A stretch of DNA of 64,000 nucleotides from NCBI RefSeq assembly GCF_000234805.1, contig NC_016645.1, positions 1,526,391 through 1,590,390 on the forward strand. Direction: 5' to 3'. The DNA is from Pyrobaculum ferrireducens. GTDB taxonomy: Archaea; Thermoproteota; Thermoprotei; Thermoproteales; Thermoproteaceae. Positions 1-7,892 of this stretch are shown here, one piece after another. Position 1 is the stretch's first letter. Every line of letters starts with the position of its first letter. The notes under the pieces were generated by a model, which was not told where the DNA came from, ran no database searches, and saw only the letters and a program-made list of their open reading frames with translations. The translations under genes were made by a program, and so were the position numbers.

Positions 1-1
1 C

Positions 2-133
2 GCGGGCCCCGCCGTGGCGGCTACGTTGGAGAGATACGGGGTTAAGCCACTCAGCCCACCTGGAGGCAGAATTGCCGAGGTGGCTCTATACGTCAGGAGC
101 CTCCTTGAGGAACTTAGCCACGGCCTCCGCTAG
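2..133 (+). CDS. C-terminal end of a HemD-like uroporphyrinogen-III synthase (partial, cut by window start)
   Basis: An open frame enters from the left edge and stops at a TAG at 131-133. The 43 visible residues include a GPAVAATLERYGVKP segment, resembling the last strand-helix of uroporphyrinogen-III synthases (GP-x-TA-x-x-L-x-x-x-G), followed by a terminal helix. It is convergent with the neighbouring HemD-like gene and overlaps its 3' end by 48 bp. If correct, it would act in tetrapyrrole synthesis, making the uroporphyrinogen III needed for siroheme and heme. Only the tail is visible, so another protein with a similar end cannot be excluded. Confidence 0.5.
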   Translation, partial: AGPAVAATLERYGVKPLSPPGGRIAEVALYVRSLLEELSHGLR

Positions 134-883
134 ATAGGCGAGGAAGGGCTTCTCGGGCGCCAGCACCCGCGCAACTCCGTAGCGCCTCACCGCCTCCTCG
201 GTCACAGGCCCAACAACGGCGATGACAGATCTGCCGGAGTTAGCCACCTCCACCACATCCCGAAGCAGGCCGGCCTTCTCCACCGCCTTGAAGAAAGCCT
301 CCGCCCCGACGCCGCTTGTGAAGACCAAGACGTGGCGGCCCTCCAAAAACCTCCTCGCCGCCTCCAAGGCGTTGGCCTCTGGCGCCTCCTCCGTCTGGTA
401 GACCTGGACGTACCTCACCTCCGAGGCCAAGCCCTTCAGCCGCTCAATTAGCTCAGTGTCCACCGCGCCGTAGAAAGAAACCAGCAACCGCCGACCCCGT
501 AGCAGACCCGAGGCCCTTGCCAGGAGCTCGTCGGACGTCTCGCCGTAGTTGGGACAGTCAAGCTTGAAGTACGTCTTTATGTTGCCGGAGGCCTTGGCGC
601 CCCTACATAGGAGCAACCTCTCCGCTAGGATGCTCCGCAGGTAGTCCAGCCTCCCGGCGCGCTTTGCCAGCTCTGCGAGGCCCCACGCCGACTGCCCCGT
701 CATGAAGAGCACCGTGTCCGACCAGGAGAGGTGGCCAACCACCGCATCCAAATCCACGCCCGACTCCTCAACCATGACTGTGGGCAGGTAAACCACCTCG
801 CCCCCAGCCTTGACAATCAACCTAGCCAGAAGCTCCGCCTTGGAAGGCCTACCTGAGGTGATGATAACCGTCCACCCGGCCAC
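86..883 (-). CDS. hemD: Uroporphyrinogen-III synthase-like protein (HemD family)
   Basis: The 265-residue protein has the two-lobed layout of HemD: an N-terminal VIITSGRPSKAELLARL segment, a middle VLVFTSGVGAEAFF segment and a C-terminal AVVGPVTEEAVRRYG segment. HemD closes hydroxymethylbilane to uroporphyrinogen III, the precursor of siroheme, which is the cofactor of the DsrAB enzyme encoded divergently next door. The GTG start at 883 lies about 24 nt after a TATA-like ACATATA, consistent with a leaderless transcript. The HemD family has weak sequence conservation, so the assignment rests on the pattern of these segments and on context. A second HemD-like tail converges on this gene's 3' end. 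Confidence 0.75.
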   Translation of the reverse strand: MAGWTVIITSGRPSKAELLARLIVKAGGEVVYLPTVMVEESGVDLDAVVGHLSWSDTVLFMTGQSAWGLAELAKRAGRLDYLRSILAERLLLCRGAKASGNIKTYFKLDCPNYGETSDELLARASGLLRGRRLLVSFYGAVDTELIERLKGLASEVRYVQVYQTEEAPEANALEAARRFLEGRHVLVFTSGVGAEAFFKAVEKAGLLRDVVEVANSGRSVIAVVGPVTEEAVRRYGVARVLAPEKPFLAYLAEAVAKFLKEAPDV

Positions 884-940
884 TGTCCCGCCTATATGTA
901 TTACTTAAGTTTTTATTTCACTTTTGGGAGAAATAAGAGA

Positions 941-948
941 TTTTAAAA
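941..948 (+). promoter_or_regulatory. TATA box of the dsrAB operon
   Basis: TTTTAAAA lies 25 nt before the ATG at 966, the usual spacing for leaderless crenarchaeal transcripts. This favours the start at 966 over the upstream TTG at 924. Confidence 0.6.
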
Positions 949-965
949 TAGATCGGTGCACCTCT

Positions 966-2216
966 ATGCAGGTACGTGTAAAAAAGCCGTTAACTGTTGA
1001 TGAATATGCAAAACAAGGTATGGAGATGTTGAAGTACTACGAATCTGGTCCCTGGCCGAGCCACGTCACCGAGCTTAAAAAAACCAAGTATCCAATTGAG
1101 GCCTACGCCGCGGGGCTCGCCGCTGGGAAGACTATGTGGGCCGCCGGCTCGGCCAAGATACGCTATGTATACACCGGCTTCATCGCCAGGAGGACCCGCG
1201 ACGGCAAGATCTCGGAGCTACACTTCCGCGTGTGGCAACCCTCCGGCTACCTATACAGCACCGAGAAGCTGAGGAAGCTGATGGACTTCGCCGATAAGTA
1301 CGGCCTCGGCTTGCTTGAAATCGCCGGCCAGCAGGGGCTGATGATAATCTCCATTAGGCCGGAGGTGGCCGACGAAGCCGTGGACTACTTGAGAAACGTC
1401 GTGGGGACGGATATAGGGGCCACCGGCGACACTATTAGAGAGCTGGCGGCCTGCGTCGGGCCGGCTCTGTGCGAGTTCGCCCTGTACGACACCCTAGAGG
1501 CCAGAGACAGGTTCATGACCCACCCCAAGATCTACGAGTGGATGTCTAACCAGCTCTTCCCGTTCAAATTCAAGGCAAAGTTCTCCGGATGCCCCTTCGA
1601 CTGCACACGCGCCGTGCACCGCGCCGACTTCGGCTTCATCGGCGTTTGGGTCGGCGCTCCCGAGGTGGATCAGGAGCTTTTGAGGAAGAAGATTGAGGCT
1701 GGTGAGGTGGATCCGGCTAGGCTTGCGGCTAACTGTCCAAGCGGCGCCATTACCTGGGACCCAGAGAAAAAAGAGCTGAAGATAGACGGCACCCGCTGCA
1801 AAAAATCAATGCACTGCATAAGAGCGGCGTACCCGGCGATAAAGCCGGGAAAAGAGAGGAAGATCGCCGTGGTTGTGGGCGGCCACGTGAAGGGTAGGTT
1901 CGGCGGCAAGATGGGTAAGCCGCTTGCGGTGGTTAACTCGGTGGAGGAGGCCATGGACTGGGTGGTGAAGACTGTGGAGAGCTGGACGGAGTATATGGAG
2001 AAGGGTGTGGTGAAGCACAAGGACAGGATAGGGGACTTCATTATGAAGGTGGGCTTTAAGAAGTACGTCACGGAGATCCTCGGCCTTAAGGAGGAGAAGA
2101 AGCCGACGCTTCACCCCTCGCTGAGGGCCGGCGCCGTGCTAGACGACGAGGAGAGGACTATGTGGGCAAACTGGGCCTCTAAGCTGGTGGAGGAGTACTT
2201 CGGCAGGAGGCCATGA
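966..2216 (+). CDS. dsrA: Dissimilatory sulfite reductase, alpha subunit
   Basis: DsrA and DsrB form the cytoplasmic siroheme enzyme that reduces sulfite in sulfate/sulfite respiration. Starting at 966 the protein has 416 residues. The paired cysteine motifs that hold the siroheme-coupled [4Fe-4S] cluster are present at C163/C169 (C-x5-C) and C209/C213 (C-x3-C). A ferredoxin insertion follows, with C257, C278 and C284, but the middle position of the usual C-x2-C-x2-C is Ser281 (CKKSMHC). One ligand of the inserted cluster therefore appears to be replaced. The stop overlaps the dsrB start by 4 nt, implying coupled translation. Family assignment is firm; the effect of the Ser is unknown. Confidence 0.97.
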   Translation: MQVRVKKPLTVDEYAKQGMEMLKYYESGPWPSHVTELKKTKYPIEAYAAGLAAGKTMWAAGSAKIRYVYTGFIARRTRDGKISELHFRVWQPSGYLYSTEKLRKLMDFADKYGLGLLEIAGQQGLMIISIRPEVADEAVDYLRNVVGTDIGATGDTIRELAACVGPALCEFALYDTLEARDRFMTHPKIYEWMSNQLFPFKFKAKFSGCPFDCTRAVHRADFGFIGVWVGAPEVDQELLRKKIEAGEVDPARLAANCPSGAITWDPEKKELKIDGTRCKKSMHCIRAAYPAIKPGKERKIAVVVGGHVKGRFGGKMGKPLAVVNSVEEAMDWVVKTVESWTEYMEKGVVKHKDRIGDFIMKVGFKKYVTEILGLKEEKKPTLHPSLRAGAVLDDEERTMWANWASKLVEEYFGRRP

Positions 2217-3328
2217 CGGCGGACCCCGTTGCCCAGAGGCTGCAGAAGCGGCTCCCGGTGCCCTACACCGAGTGGCTACCTGAGCTAGTTCGCCGCAACG
2301 TAGGGAAGTGGGTAGACAGAAGGTTCCACGGATACGGCATCATAGAGCACATATCCTCTACAGGAGACCGCGTATTTACAGTAAAGGTGGGCACCCCGCC
2401 GAACTTTAGAATGAGCACTGAGACCATGAGAAAGTTCATAGACATTGCGGACAAGCTGGGCATCGGCGGGATAAAGATTACGAGAAACGGAAATCTTGAG
2501 ATACTCACAGACTCCCTAGACAAGGCGGTGAAGATTAAGGAAGAGGTGGAGAAGATGGGCTTCCCAGTAGGCGGCTGGGGCCCCACCCTCTGGTCCATCA
2601 ACTCCTGCACCGCGTTCCTAACCTGTACCACCGCGGTGGTTGACGCCCCGAGTATAACAAAGGTGCTATACGACCACCTGAAGCCGTACTTCACTGGTGA
2701 GGTGAAGCTCCCGGCTAAGCTGAGGATTAACGTTTCTGGGTGCCCCAGCTCCTGCGGCGGCTTCACCTCCGACATAAACATCGTGGGGCACTACGGCGAC
2801 GCCCCGACCTACGACCCGGAGCGTGTAAAACTCTGCCTCCCCCGCTCCGCCAAGGCGCTGGAGGCTGGCCACGTGCCTGAGGTGGCCGAGGTCTGCCCAA
2901 CGGGCGCCATAAAGGTGTACGGCAAGCCGGACGGCACGGTTGGCCTAGACGTTATTAGGAGCAAGTGTATAGCTTGCGGCCGTTGCCGCGACGTATGTGA
3001 CTGGATGGACTTCGACGAGTCTAAGATCGGCGTGGCCATCCTTGTGGGGGGCAAGGCCAGCAACACCGGCCGCGGCTCTATGCCGTCTATCCAAGTCATC
3101 CCGTGGGTGCCGGCCATCCCGCCTGAGTACAGGGAGATAGTGGCTGTGGTGAAGAAGATAATCGACGTCTGGAGGGCCAACGCGAGGGAGGGGGAGCGCA
3201 TCGGCGACTGGATAGCCAGGGTCGGCATGGAGCAGTTCTACAAACTTCTGGAGATCCCAGTGACTAAGTGGAACAAGCCTGTGGCCATATCAGGTGAGTT
3301 TGGGATTAGGCAGTTCGGCCCCATTTAA
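2213..3328 (+). CDS. dsrB: Dissimilatory sulfite reductase, beta subunit
   Basis: This 371-residue subunit carries the partner siroheme site: C-x5-C in NSCTAFLTC and C-x3-C in SGCPSSC. It is followed by a complete ferredoxin domain with VCPTGAI and CIACGRCRDVC. Unlike DsrA it keeps all the ferredoxin cysteines. It assembles with DsrA as an alpha2beta2 enzyme in the known family. The ATG overlaps the dsrA stop, and its own TAA shares one base with the start of the next gene, so the three genes form one tight transcription unit. Confidence 0.97.
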   Translation: MTADPVAQRLQKRLPVPYTEWLPELVRRNVGKWVDRRFHGYGIIEHISSTGDRVFTVKVGTPPNFRMSTETMRKFIDIADKLGIGGIKITRNGNLEILTDSLDKAVKIKEEVEKMGFPVGGWGPTLWSINSCTAFLTCTTAVVDAPSITKVLYDHLKPYFTGEVKLPAKLRINVSGCPSSCGGFTSDINIVGHYGDAPTYDPERVKLCLPRSAKALEAGHVPEVAEVCPTGAIKVYGKPDGTVGLDVIRSKCIACGRCRDVCDWMDFDESKIGVAILVGGKASNTGRGSMPSIQVIPWVPAIPPEYREIVAVVKKIIDVWRANAREGERIGDWIARVGMEQFYKLLEIPVTKWNKPVAISGEFGIRQFGPI

Positions 3329-3816
3329 TGAGTATCTACGACGTAATTGGAGACCTTCTTTTAAAACTCCGTTTTCAATACGGGGTTGAGGAGGTGGAGG
3401 ACAGCGTGGGGCTCGTCGCCATGATCAGGTCGCAACCGGACGATGAGGAAAGGACGTATATCTACTCGCCGCCGGGGAGGCCCCGCCCCTACCTCGTCTC
3501 AGCTACGGTGTCCGGTGGCTATGTTGCTTTGGCGTTCGCCGACCTGGACGACGTTAGGCAGATAAAGGCGGCGGTGGACGCCGCCGAGCTGGAGGAGGCG
3601 TCGACGGTGATTGTGGGGAACGTGGCTCCGTTCCTTATGCCGCTTAAGAGAGATGGAGATGTTGTGTACGCCGTGCTGGGCTTCAAGACCGTGGTCGAGG
3701 CCGACGTCTTAACCGGTGGGTTTTTGGAAGCGTTGCTTGAGGAATTTGAATGGGATAGCGATAAATACTTTATGTCTATATTAGATAAACTGTCTATTAA
3801 TAGTGGTAGTAAGTAA
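3328..3816 (+). CDS. Unrecognised 162-residue protein of the dsr operon
   Basis: The start codon shares a base with the dsrB stop, so the protein is almost certainly co-expressed with DsrAB. I do not recognise the family. It is soluble and acidic, has no cysteines and no transmembrane segment, and appears mixed alpha/beta with a central hydrophobic repeat pattern (YLVSATVSGGYVALAFADL). It does not look like DsrC, because the C-terminal conserved cysteines of that family are absent. A role in enzyme assembly or regulation is only an inference from position. Confidence 0.8.
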   Translation: MSIYDVIGDLLLKLRFQYGVEEVEDSVGLVAMIRSQPDDEERTYIYSPPGRPRPYLVSATVSGGYVALAFADLDDVRQIKAAVDAAELEEASTVIVGNVAPFLMPLKRDGDVVYAVLGFKTVVEADVLTGGFLEALLEEFEWDSDKYFMSILDKLSINSGSK

Positions 3817-3934
3817 TAGGTTTTTTACTTATTGAAAGTAGAATGTTGTGTTGAATTCTTTATTTATTTGTAAATAGTACTAGACAAGTGTAAAAAAGTG
3901 TAAGATTTAAATAACATGATATTCATAAGTAGTA

Positions 3935-4630
3935 ATGTTGTATTGGCCAAAGCTAGATGATTCTGCTAAGAACATCGTGGCTTATGTAGTTTCTAACGGC
4001 CCCGTGACTATGTACCGGGTTGCTCGGGACCTCAATATCCATTTTTCCCACGCATACAGAAAGGCGAGGAAGCTGGAGCAGATGGGGTTTCTGACCTCTA
4101 CCGGGGGGCCCAGGGCTAGTCTCTACGACGCCTCTATCAAGGGCCTACTGTACACCTACTCGACTAAGATGGCCAGCCTCGACATAACCCTCTCCAAGCT
4201 TAGAGAGGCTCTGGGGCTGAGGATGTTTTCTCTGGAGGAGGTCAACGCCTTTATCAAGTTTTTCCTTTCGCTGGCAGACAGAGACGCGCCTGTGACGAGT
4301 ATAGCTACAATGGTTAGCTACATACTGGATAAGTGCGGCTCCGAGTACGTGGGGTGCATGTCTGTCCTCGACCACAGGGATAGGGTGCTCGCCAGCCGTG
4401 TGGTGGCCTACGGCATCATTAGCATGATACACCGCTTCTTCGGCGACGCGGTTGTAATAGCTGACGAGGGCTACTTCGCCCTGGTTAACCTAAGGAACGG
4501 CTCGCTTATGGCTGTGCAGTGCCGTCTCTGCGGCCGCGAGAAGTACTGTAGTCTAGATCCATGCCCCTCGCTTCAACGCGTCATTGAGACGAGGCTTAGA
4601 AACGTGGGGAAGATCACATTAACTTTCTAA
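3935..4630 (+). CDS. Winged-helix transcription regulator with C-terminal cysteine cluster
   Basis: The first ~75 residues form a winged helix-turn-helix (VARDLNIHFSHAYRKARKLEQMGFL, split by normal loop spacing). A helical middle and an alpha/beta C-terminal part follow. The end of the protein carries C-x2-C-x5-C-x4-C (in CRLCGREKYCSLDPC), which could bind zinc or an Fe-S cluster and act as a sensor. A TATA-like ATTTAAATA lies about 28 nt before the ATG. It sits directly after the dsr operon and is a plausible local regulator; its target is not shown by the sequence. Its 3' end overlaps the convergent gene by 17 bp. Confidence 0.8.
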   Translation: MLYWPKLDDSAKNIVAYVVSNGPVTMYRVARDLNIHFSHAYRKARKLEQMGFLTSTGGPRASLYDASIKGLLYTYSTKMASLDITLSKLREALGLRMFSLEEVNAFIKFFLSLADRDAPVTSIATMVSYILDKCGSEYVGCMSVLDHRDRVLASRVVAYGIISMIHRFFGDAVVIADEGYFALVNLRNGSLMAVQCRLCGREKYCSLDPCPSLQRVIETRLRNVGKITLTF

Positions 4631-5030
4631 GCCACCTCTCCAAAATAGAGTGGCTTTTTAGGTAGTCCTCCAGATCTATGTTTGTTTTGCAGACGCACGA
4701 CACGGCGCCTTCTACATTTTCCAGCAGATAGACGCCGTCCCCGCCGTTTACCAGGGCAAGGGCGTAATCTGAGTCTGCGTAGTACTCGAGGTACGGCGGG
4801 CCTATCCTCTCGGCGTTTTTCTTCTCTGTGCAGTCGGGGAACCCCGTGGTTTTCAACGCCCACGCCAGCTCGCCGTCTTGTATACACCTGCCCTCGAAGT
4901 ATATAGAGTCTCTCGCCAATATGAGCCCCCTGTCTAGTACAATTCCGCCCTCGGGCTTCGTGCACCTTGTGCCGAATTTAGACACATAGGCCTTTAGCTT
5001 CGTGAAGAAATGCGGTATGTATACGGACAC
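4614..5030 (-). CDS. Unrecognised 138-residue protein co-transcribed with TusA
   Basis: The GTG start immediately follows the stop codon of the tusA gene with no spacer, so the two are in one operon. The family is not recognised. The protein has a short basic N-terminus, several cysteines (GTRC, EGRC, PDC, SCVC) and ends in a helix (SILERWLRKLM). No membrane segment or signal peptide is evident. The cysteines and the TusA link suggest, without proof, a role in sulfur handling. Confidence 0.7.
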   Translation of the reverse strand: MSVYIPHFFTKLKAYVSKFGTRCTKPEGGIVLDRGLILARDSIYFEGRCIQDGELAWALKTTGFPDCTEKKNAERIGPPYLEYYADSDYALALVNGGDGVYLLENVEGAVSCVCKTNIDLEDYLKSHSILERWLRKLM

Positions 5031-5300
5031 CTACTTAAGCCTCTTCACCACTATTCTGAGTGTGCCGTCGGGAAGCTTCTCGCTGGACACCACCTCGTGG
5101 CCCATTCTCTTTGCCCAAGCCTTTATGTCGGGGTCCGCGGCGGGGTCTGTGGCGAGCACCTCGATAGTGTCTCCCACGTTTACCTGGGCAATGGCCTTGG
5201 CCGTCTCCATAACCGGTATGGGGCAGAACTTCCCTCTGACATCCAGAGTCATTGGCATAGGGCCGTTAGACCCCCCGTTAATAAATGTTGTTTCCAGCAT
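5031..5300 (-). CDS. tusA: TusA-family sulfur carrier protein
   Basis: The 89-residue protein has the family's signature near the N-terminus, DVRGKFCPIPVMETAKAI, with the active cysteine in CPIP. It also has the conserved GDTIEVLATDPAADPDIKAWAKRMGHEV core. TusA-like proteins carry persulfide sulfur between enzymes and are common beside dsr and sulfur oxidation genes. It is the first gene of a short minus-strand operon and is divergent from a second TusA-like gene, with an 84 bp shared control region. Confidence 0.93.
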   Translation of the reverse strand: MLETTFINGGSNGPMPMTLDVRGKFCPIPVMETAKAIAQVNVGDTIEVLATDPAADPDIKAWAKRMGHEVVSSEKLPDGTLRIVVKRLK

Positions 5301-5384
5301 TCCTAAAAATAGCCCTCTGGCATATATTGGTGCAAAAATAACACTTTTTAAAAACAGATATATAGCAATGAGGAGGGGTTACTC

Positions 5385-5636
5385 ATGGCGCAGGCGGTGT
5401 ACGACGAGTCGAGGAAGGTACACATCCTGGATCTAAGAGGCTACGTGTGTCCCTACCCCCAGCTGGCGACGGTGAGGGCTATAAAGAGCCTGCCCAGGGG
5501 TAGCGTCTTGGAGGTTATTACCGACAACCCGCCGAGTTGTGAAAACGTGCCGGCGGTTGCGCGGCGGGAGGGCGGCGTGGTGGAGGGGGTATACGAGGTG
5601 GAGCCCGGGGTCTGGAAGATAGTTATCAAGTTATGA
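5385..5636 (+). CDS. TusA-family sulfur carrier protein (CPYP type)
   Basis: This 83-residue TusA relative has the motif DLRGYVCPYPQLATVRAIKS with the persulfide-carrying cysteine in CPYP. It is a separate subtype from the divergent CPIP copy and resembles the copy at 43.5 kb. A purine-rich Shine-Dalgarno-like AGGAGGGG (5371-5378) lies 6 nt before the ATG, so this operon has a short leader, unlike most genes here. Its stop overlaps the start of the SelD-like gene by 4 nt, which suggests the two work together. Confidence 0.92.
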   Translation: MAQAVYDESRKVHILDLRGYVCPYPQLATVRAIKSLPRGSVLEVITDNPPSCENVPAVARREGGVVEGVYEVEPGVWKIVIKL

Positions 5637-7336
5637 ACAGGCTGGAGAGGTTTAGGGAGCGGGTTAGGCTGTACCGCGAGGCGGGTATTGCCTTGGAGTC
5701 GCTGTCGCTTGGCTGCTCGGTTAAGGTGGATCTATACAACGTGCTGTACCCCGCGCTCCAGCTCCTAAAGGAGGACATGTATAAGCTGAACCTCGTCATC
5801 GCGCCCCGGGAGGACGCCGCGGTTATGCCGGGGGAGGCCGCCGAGCTGAGGCGCTACTTCCTCGACGTGGAGGAGCCCCGGCTGGACCCGGCTGAGGTGG
5901 AGAAGCTGGCTCCCACCGTGGCCATCGTCCTGGCGCAGCTGTACATGGGGAAGGCGGCCTCTCCGGAGACCTTCGCGAAGTACGCCGCTAGGCTCTACAA
6001 AGCCCTCGGGTCGAGCAGACACAGGGTGTGGTTTGGGAAGGGGCACAGCATCATCAGCACGAAGAAGGGGGCGGAGTTCTTCATGGTGGACTTCCTCAAG
6101 GCCGAGGGGAGCCGAGGCTACGTGCTGGCTAACAACGACACTATACAGGTTATCGACCCGTCGGAGGATTTCGACTCCCCGCTACAAGTCGCCGTAGCCG
6201 TCAACAACGCCCTAAACGACTTGTTTGCCAAGGGGGCGTGGAGAGATCTGCACATAGCCCCCGTCTACGACGCGCCGTCGCCCTACCGCAAGTCGCTAGA
6301 GGCCAGGGTGACCAGCTACGCATCCTCGCTGGGGAAGCTTGTCGAGGCGCCGCAACCCGACATGGGGTATCTGCTCCTCGGCGCCACGGCCTACGCCTCG
6401 CTGGACAGAGAGCCTCCGCTTTACTACGACAAGCTGGGGGAGGGGTTCGTGGTGCTCGTCACTAGGCCCTTCGGGGAGCTGGCCTACTTCACCACGTACG
6501 TCGCCGTCCACACAGACGAGGCGTTGATGAAGCGCTTTGAGGAAGAGGTGATGCCGCTGGACCAGTTCGAGGAGGAGAAGCGGAGGGTGCTGGAGGTCAT
6601 GGCGACGCCTAACCTAGAGGTGGCGAGGGTGATTTACGAATTCCTCCCCGACCTCGGCGAGCGTTTCGACCCGGAGGCGCACGTAGCCGCCACCATTGAC
6701 GTCTCGGGGCCGGGCATCTTCGTCTTCAAGGAGGTGGCGGAGAGGGCCGGGGTGGACGTGAGGTTGCTAGACGTGCCCTTGATGTCGCCTAAGGTTTCTA
6801 AATTCGCCGCGGATAACTACATAATGCCCGACGCCACCGCCGGGACCAACGGCGCCGTGGCGATATTCGCCCACAGGAAAATCGCGGACCAGCTTCTAGA
6901 CAAGCTGGCCAAGGCCCCCCACGCCAGGCCCACTGTCATCGGCTACGTGGAGGGCAAGGGAGAGGGGAAGCTGATAGTCCCCGACAGGGCGCTTCAGTAC
7001 ATATCCAGCAGGAAGCTCAGGGAGAAGCTAGGCGCCGCGGCCGTGCTGGGCGGCCTCGCAAGGGTCGTCGGGAGGCGTGTACGGGCGGTGGCGTACGTCG
7101 AAGGCGAGGTCCAGGGGGTGGGCTTCAGGCCCATCACGAGGGCAAGGGCCAAAGCGCTTGGGCTAGTGGGCTATGCCAAAAACCTTCCTGACGGCAGGGT
7201 AGAGGTCGTGGCCGAGGGCGACGAGGAGCGGGTCCGCAAATTCGTAGAGGAGCTCTGCAGGGGGTTTGAGAAGTGTAGAGTCACCACGTCATACCAAGAA
7301 CCCGCCGGGGGATACGACGACTTCTACATCCCGTAG
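5633..7336 (+). CDS. SelD/PurM-like protein fused to a C-terminal acylphosphatase domain
   Basis: Residues ~1-475 resemble selenophosphate synthetase and the AIR-synthase (PurM-like) fold. A GCSVK segment at C28-K31 has the same Cys/Lys spacing as the SelD catalytic pair. AVAVNNALNDLFAKGAW, TIDVSGPGIFVFKEV and ATAGTNGAVAIF match nucleotide-binding segments of that fold. Residues ~481-567 are an acylphosphatase domain with VEGEVQGVGFRP and a following conserved Asn (YAKNLPDG). SelD is ~350 residues, so the fusion makes this protein unusually long. Translational coupling to TusA points to an ATP-dependent step in sulfur rather than selenium metabolism. That is inference; nothing else for selenocysteine is present. 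Confidence 0.85.
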   Translation: MNRLERFRERVRLYREAGIALESLSLGCSVKVDLYNVLYPALQLLKEDMYKLNLVIAPREDAAVMPGEAAELRRYFLDVEEPRLDPAEVEKLAPTVAIVLAQLYMGKAASPETFAKYAARLYKALGSSRHRVWFGKGHSIISTKKGAEFFMVDFLKAEGSRGYVLANNDTIQVIDPSEDFDSPLQVAVAVNNALNDLFAKGAWRDLHIAPVYDAPSPYRKSLEARVTSYASSLGKLVEAPQPDMGYLLLGATAYASLDREPPLYYDKLGEGFVVLVTRPFGELAYFTTYVAVHTDEALMKRFEEEVMPLDQFEEEKRRVLEVMATPNLEVARVIYEFLPDLGERFDPEAHVAATIDVSGPGIFVFKEVAERAGVDVRLLDVPLMSPKVSKFAADNYIMPDATAGTNGAVAIFAHRKIADQLLDKLAKAPHARPTVIGYVEGKGEGKLIVPDRALQYISSRKLREKLGAAAVLGGLARVVGRRVRAVAYVEGEVQGVGFRPITRARAKALGLVGYAKNLPDGRVEVVAEGDEERVRKFVEELCRGFEKCRVTTSYQEPAGGYDDFYIP

Positions 7337-7382
7337 CAGGTGAAAGGGGTGAGAAAAAAGGTTGTTTAGTTAGGCGTATAGT

Positions 7383-7442
7383 TTACTGCTTCTTTTCAGC
7401 TTCTTTCTTCTTCTCCTCGGCCTTTTTCGGTGGCGCGCACAT
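7383..7442 (-). CDS. Possible 19-residue lysine-rich peptide
   Basis: An ATG at 7442 opens a 19-codon frame ending in TAA and encoding MCAPPKKAEEKKKEAEKKQ. A TATA-like TTTATATT lies about 28 nt upstream, the spacing expected for a leaderless gene. The composition resembles the basic N-termini of archaeal ribosomal proteins, so it could be a small protein or a truncated gene start. No homology is claimed. Confidence 0.35.
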   Translation of the reverse strand: MCAPPKKAEEKKKEAEKKQ

Positions 7443-7493
7443 AGATGGCCACAAAGTTCTGCAATATAAATCTTTCTAACATTAATATTGATC

Positions 7494-7892
7494 CTATTGG
7501 CTATGGACGCGGCTGGGTCCTAGCTTTGATAGACATTCACTTATTATATCTGCACATTTTACACATAGATCCCCCTTGGGATCTGTCAAACGCCTTTCTA
7601 AACAGTAAGCACATTTGACAGCTTCGGCAGAGGGGTTGCCCACGGCCTTCGCCAAGAGCGCGGGGAGGGCGTGGACAGCCGGCGTGGGGGCATATGGGTG
7701 GCTACCCAGAACCCCCATGAGCAGGGCTCTCACCGCGACGTAGGCGTTGTAGCAAGCCCATGAGTCGTCGCCCCGCTCGAGGCCTCTAATGGCTTCTGTC
7801 ATGTGTCTATAGTGGCGCTCTATCCACTTGGGGTGAATCACGGGGGGAAAGTCTATATAGCTATTTTTGATTTTCTCCATGAGGCTCGGCAT
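7494..7892 (-). CDS. HEPN-like helical protein with a zinc-finger-like tail
   Basis: The first ~90 residues of this 132-residue protein are helical with the spacing of HEPN-type proteins (RHMTEAIRGLERGDDSWACYNAYVAVRALL, shown in segments). The C-terminal part has two C-x2-C pairs (CAYC and CVKC) 14 residues apart that could bind zinc. HEPN proteins are often nucleotide- or RNA-related, but the typical R-x4-6-H nuclease motif is not evident. The gene is divergent from, and its 5' end overlaps, the next gene on the plus strand. Function is not assignable. Confidence 0.6.
   Translation of the reverse strand: MPSLMEKIKNSYIDFPPVIHPKWIERHYRHMTEAIRGLERGDDSWACYNAYVAVRALLMGVLGSHPYAPTPAVHALPALLAKAVGNPSAEAVKCAYCLERRLTDPKGDLCVKCADIISECLSKLGPSRVHSQ

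Noticed and set aside
5633-7336. Evidence for selenocysteine metabolism
   Set aside because: Only the SelD-like fold is present, coupled to TusA and fused to acylphosphatase; no tRNA-Sec, SelA/SepSecS or in-frame UGA usage was seen.
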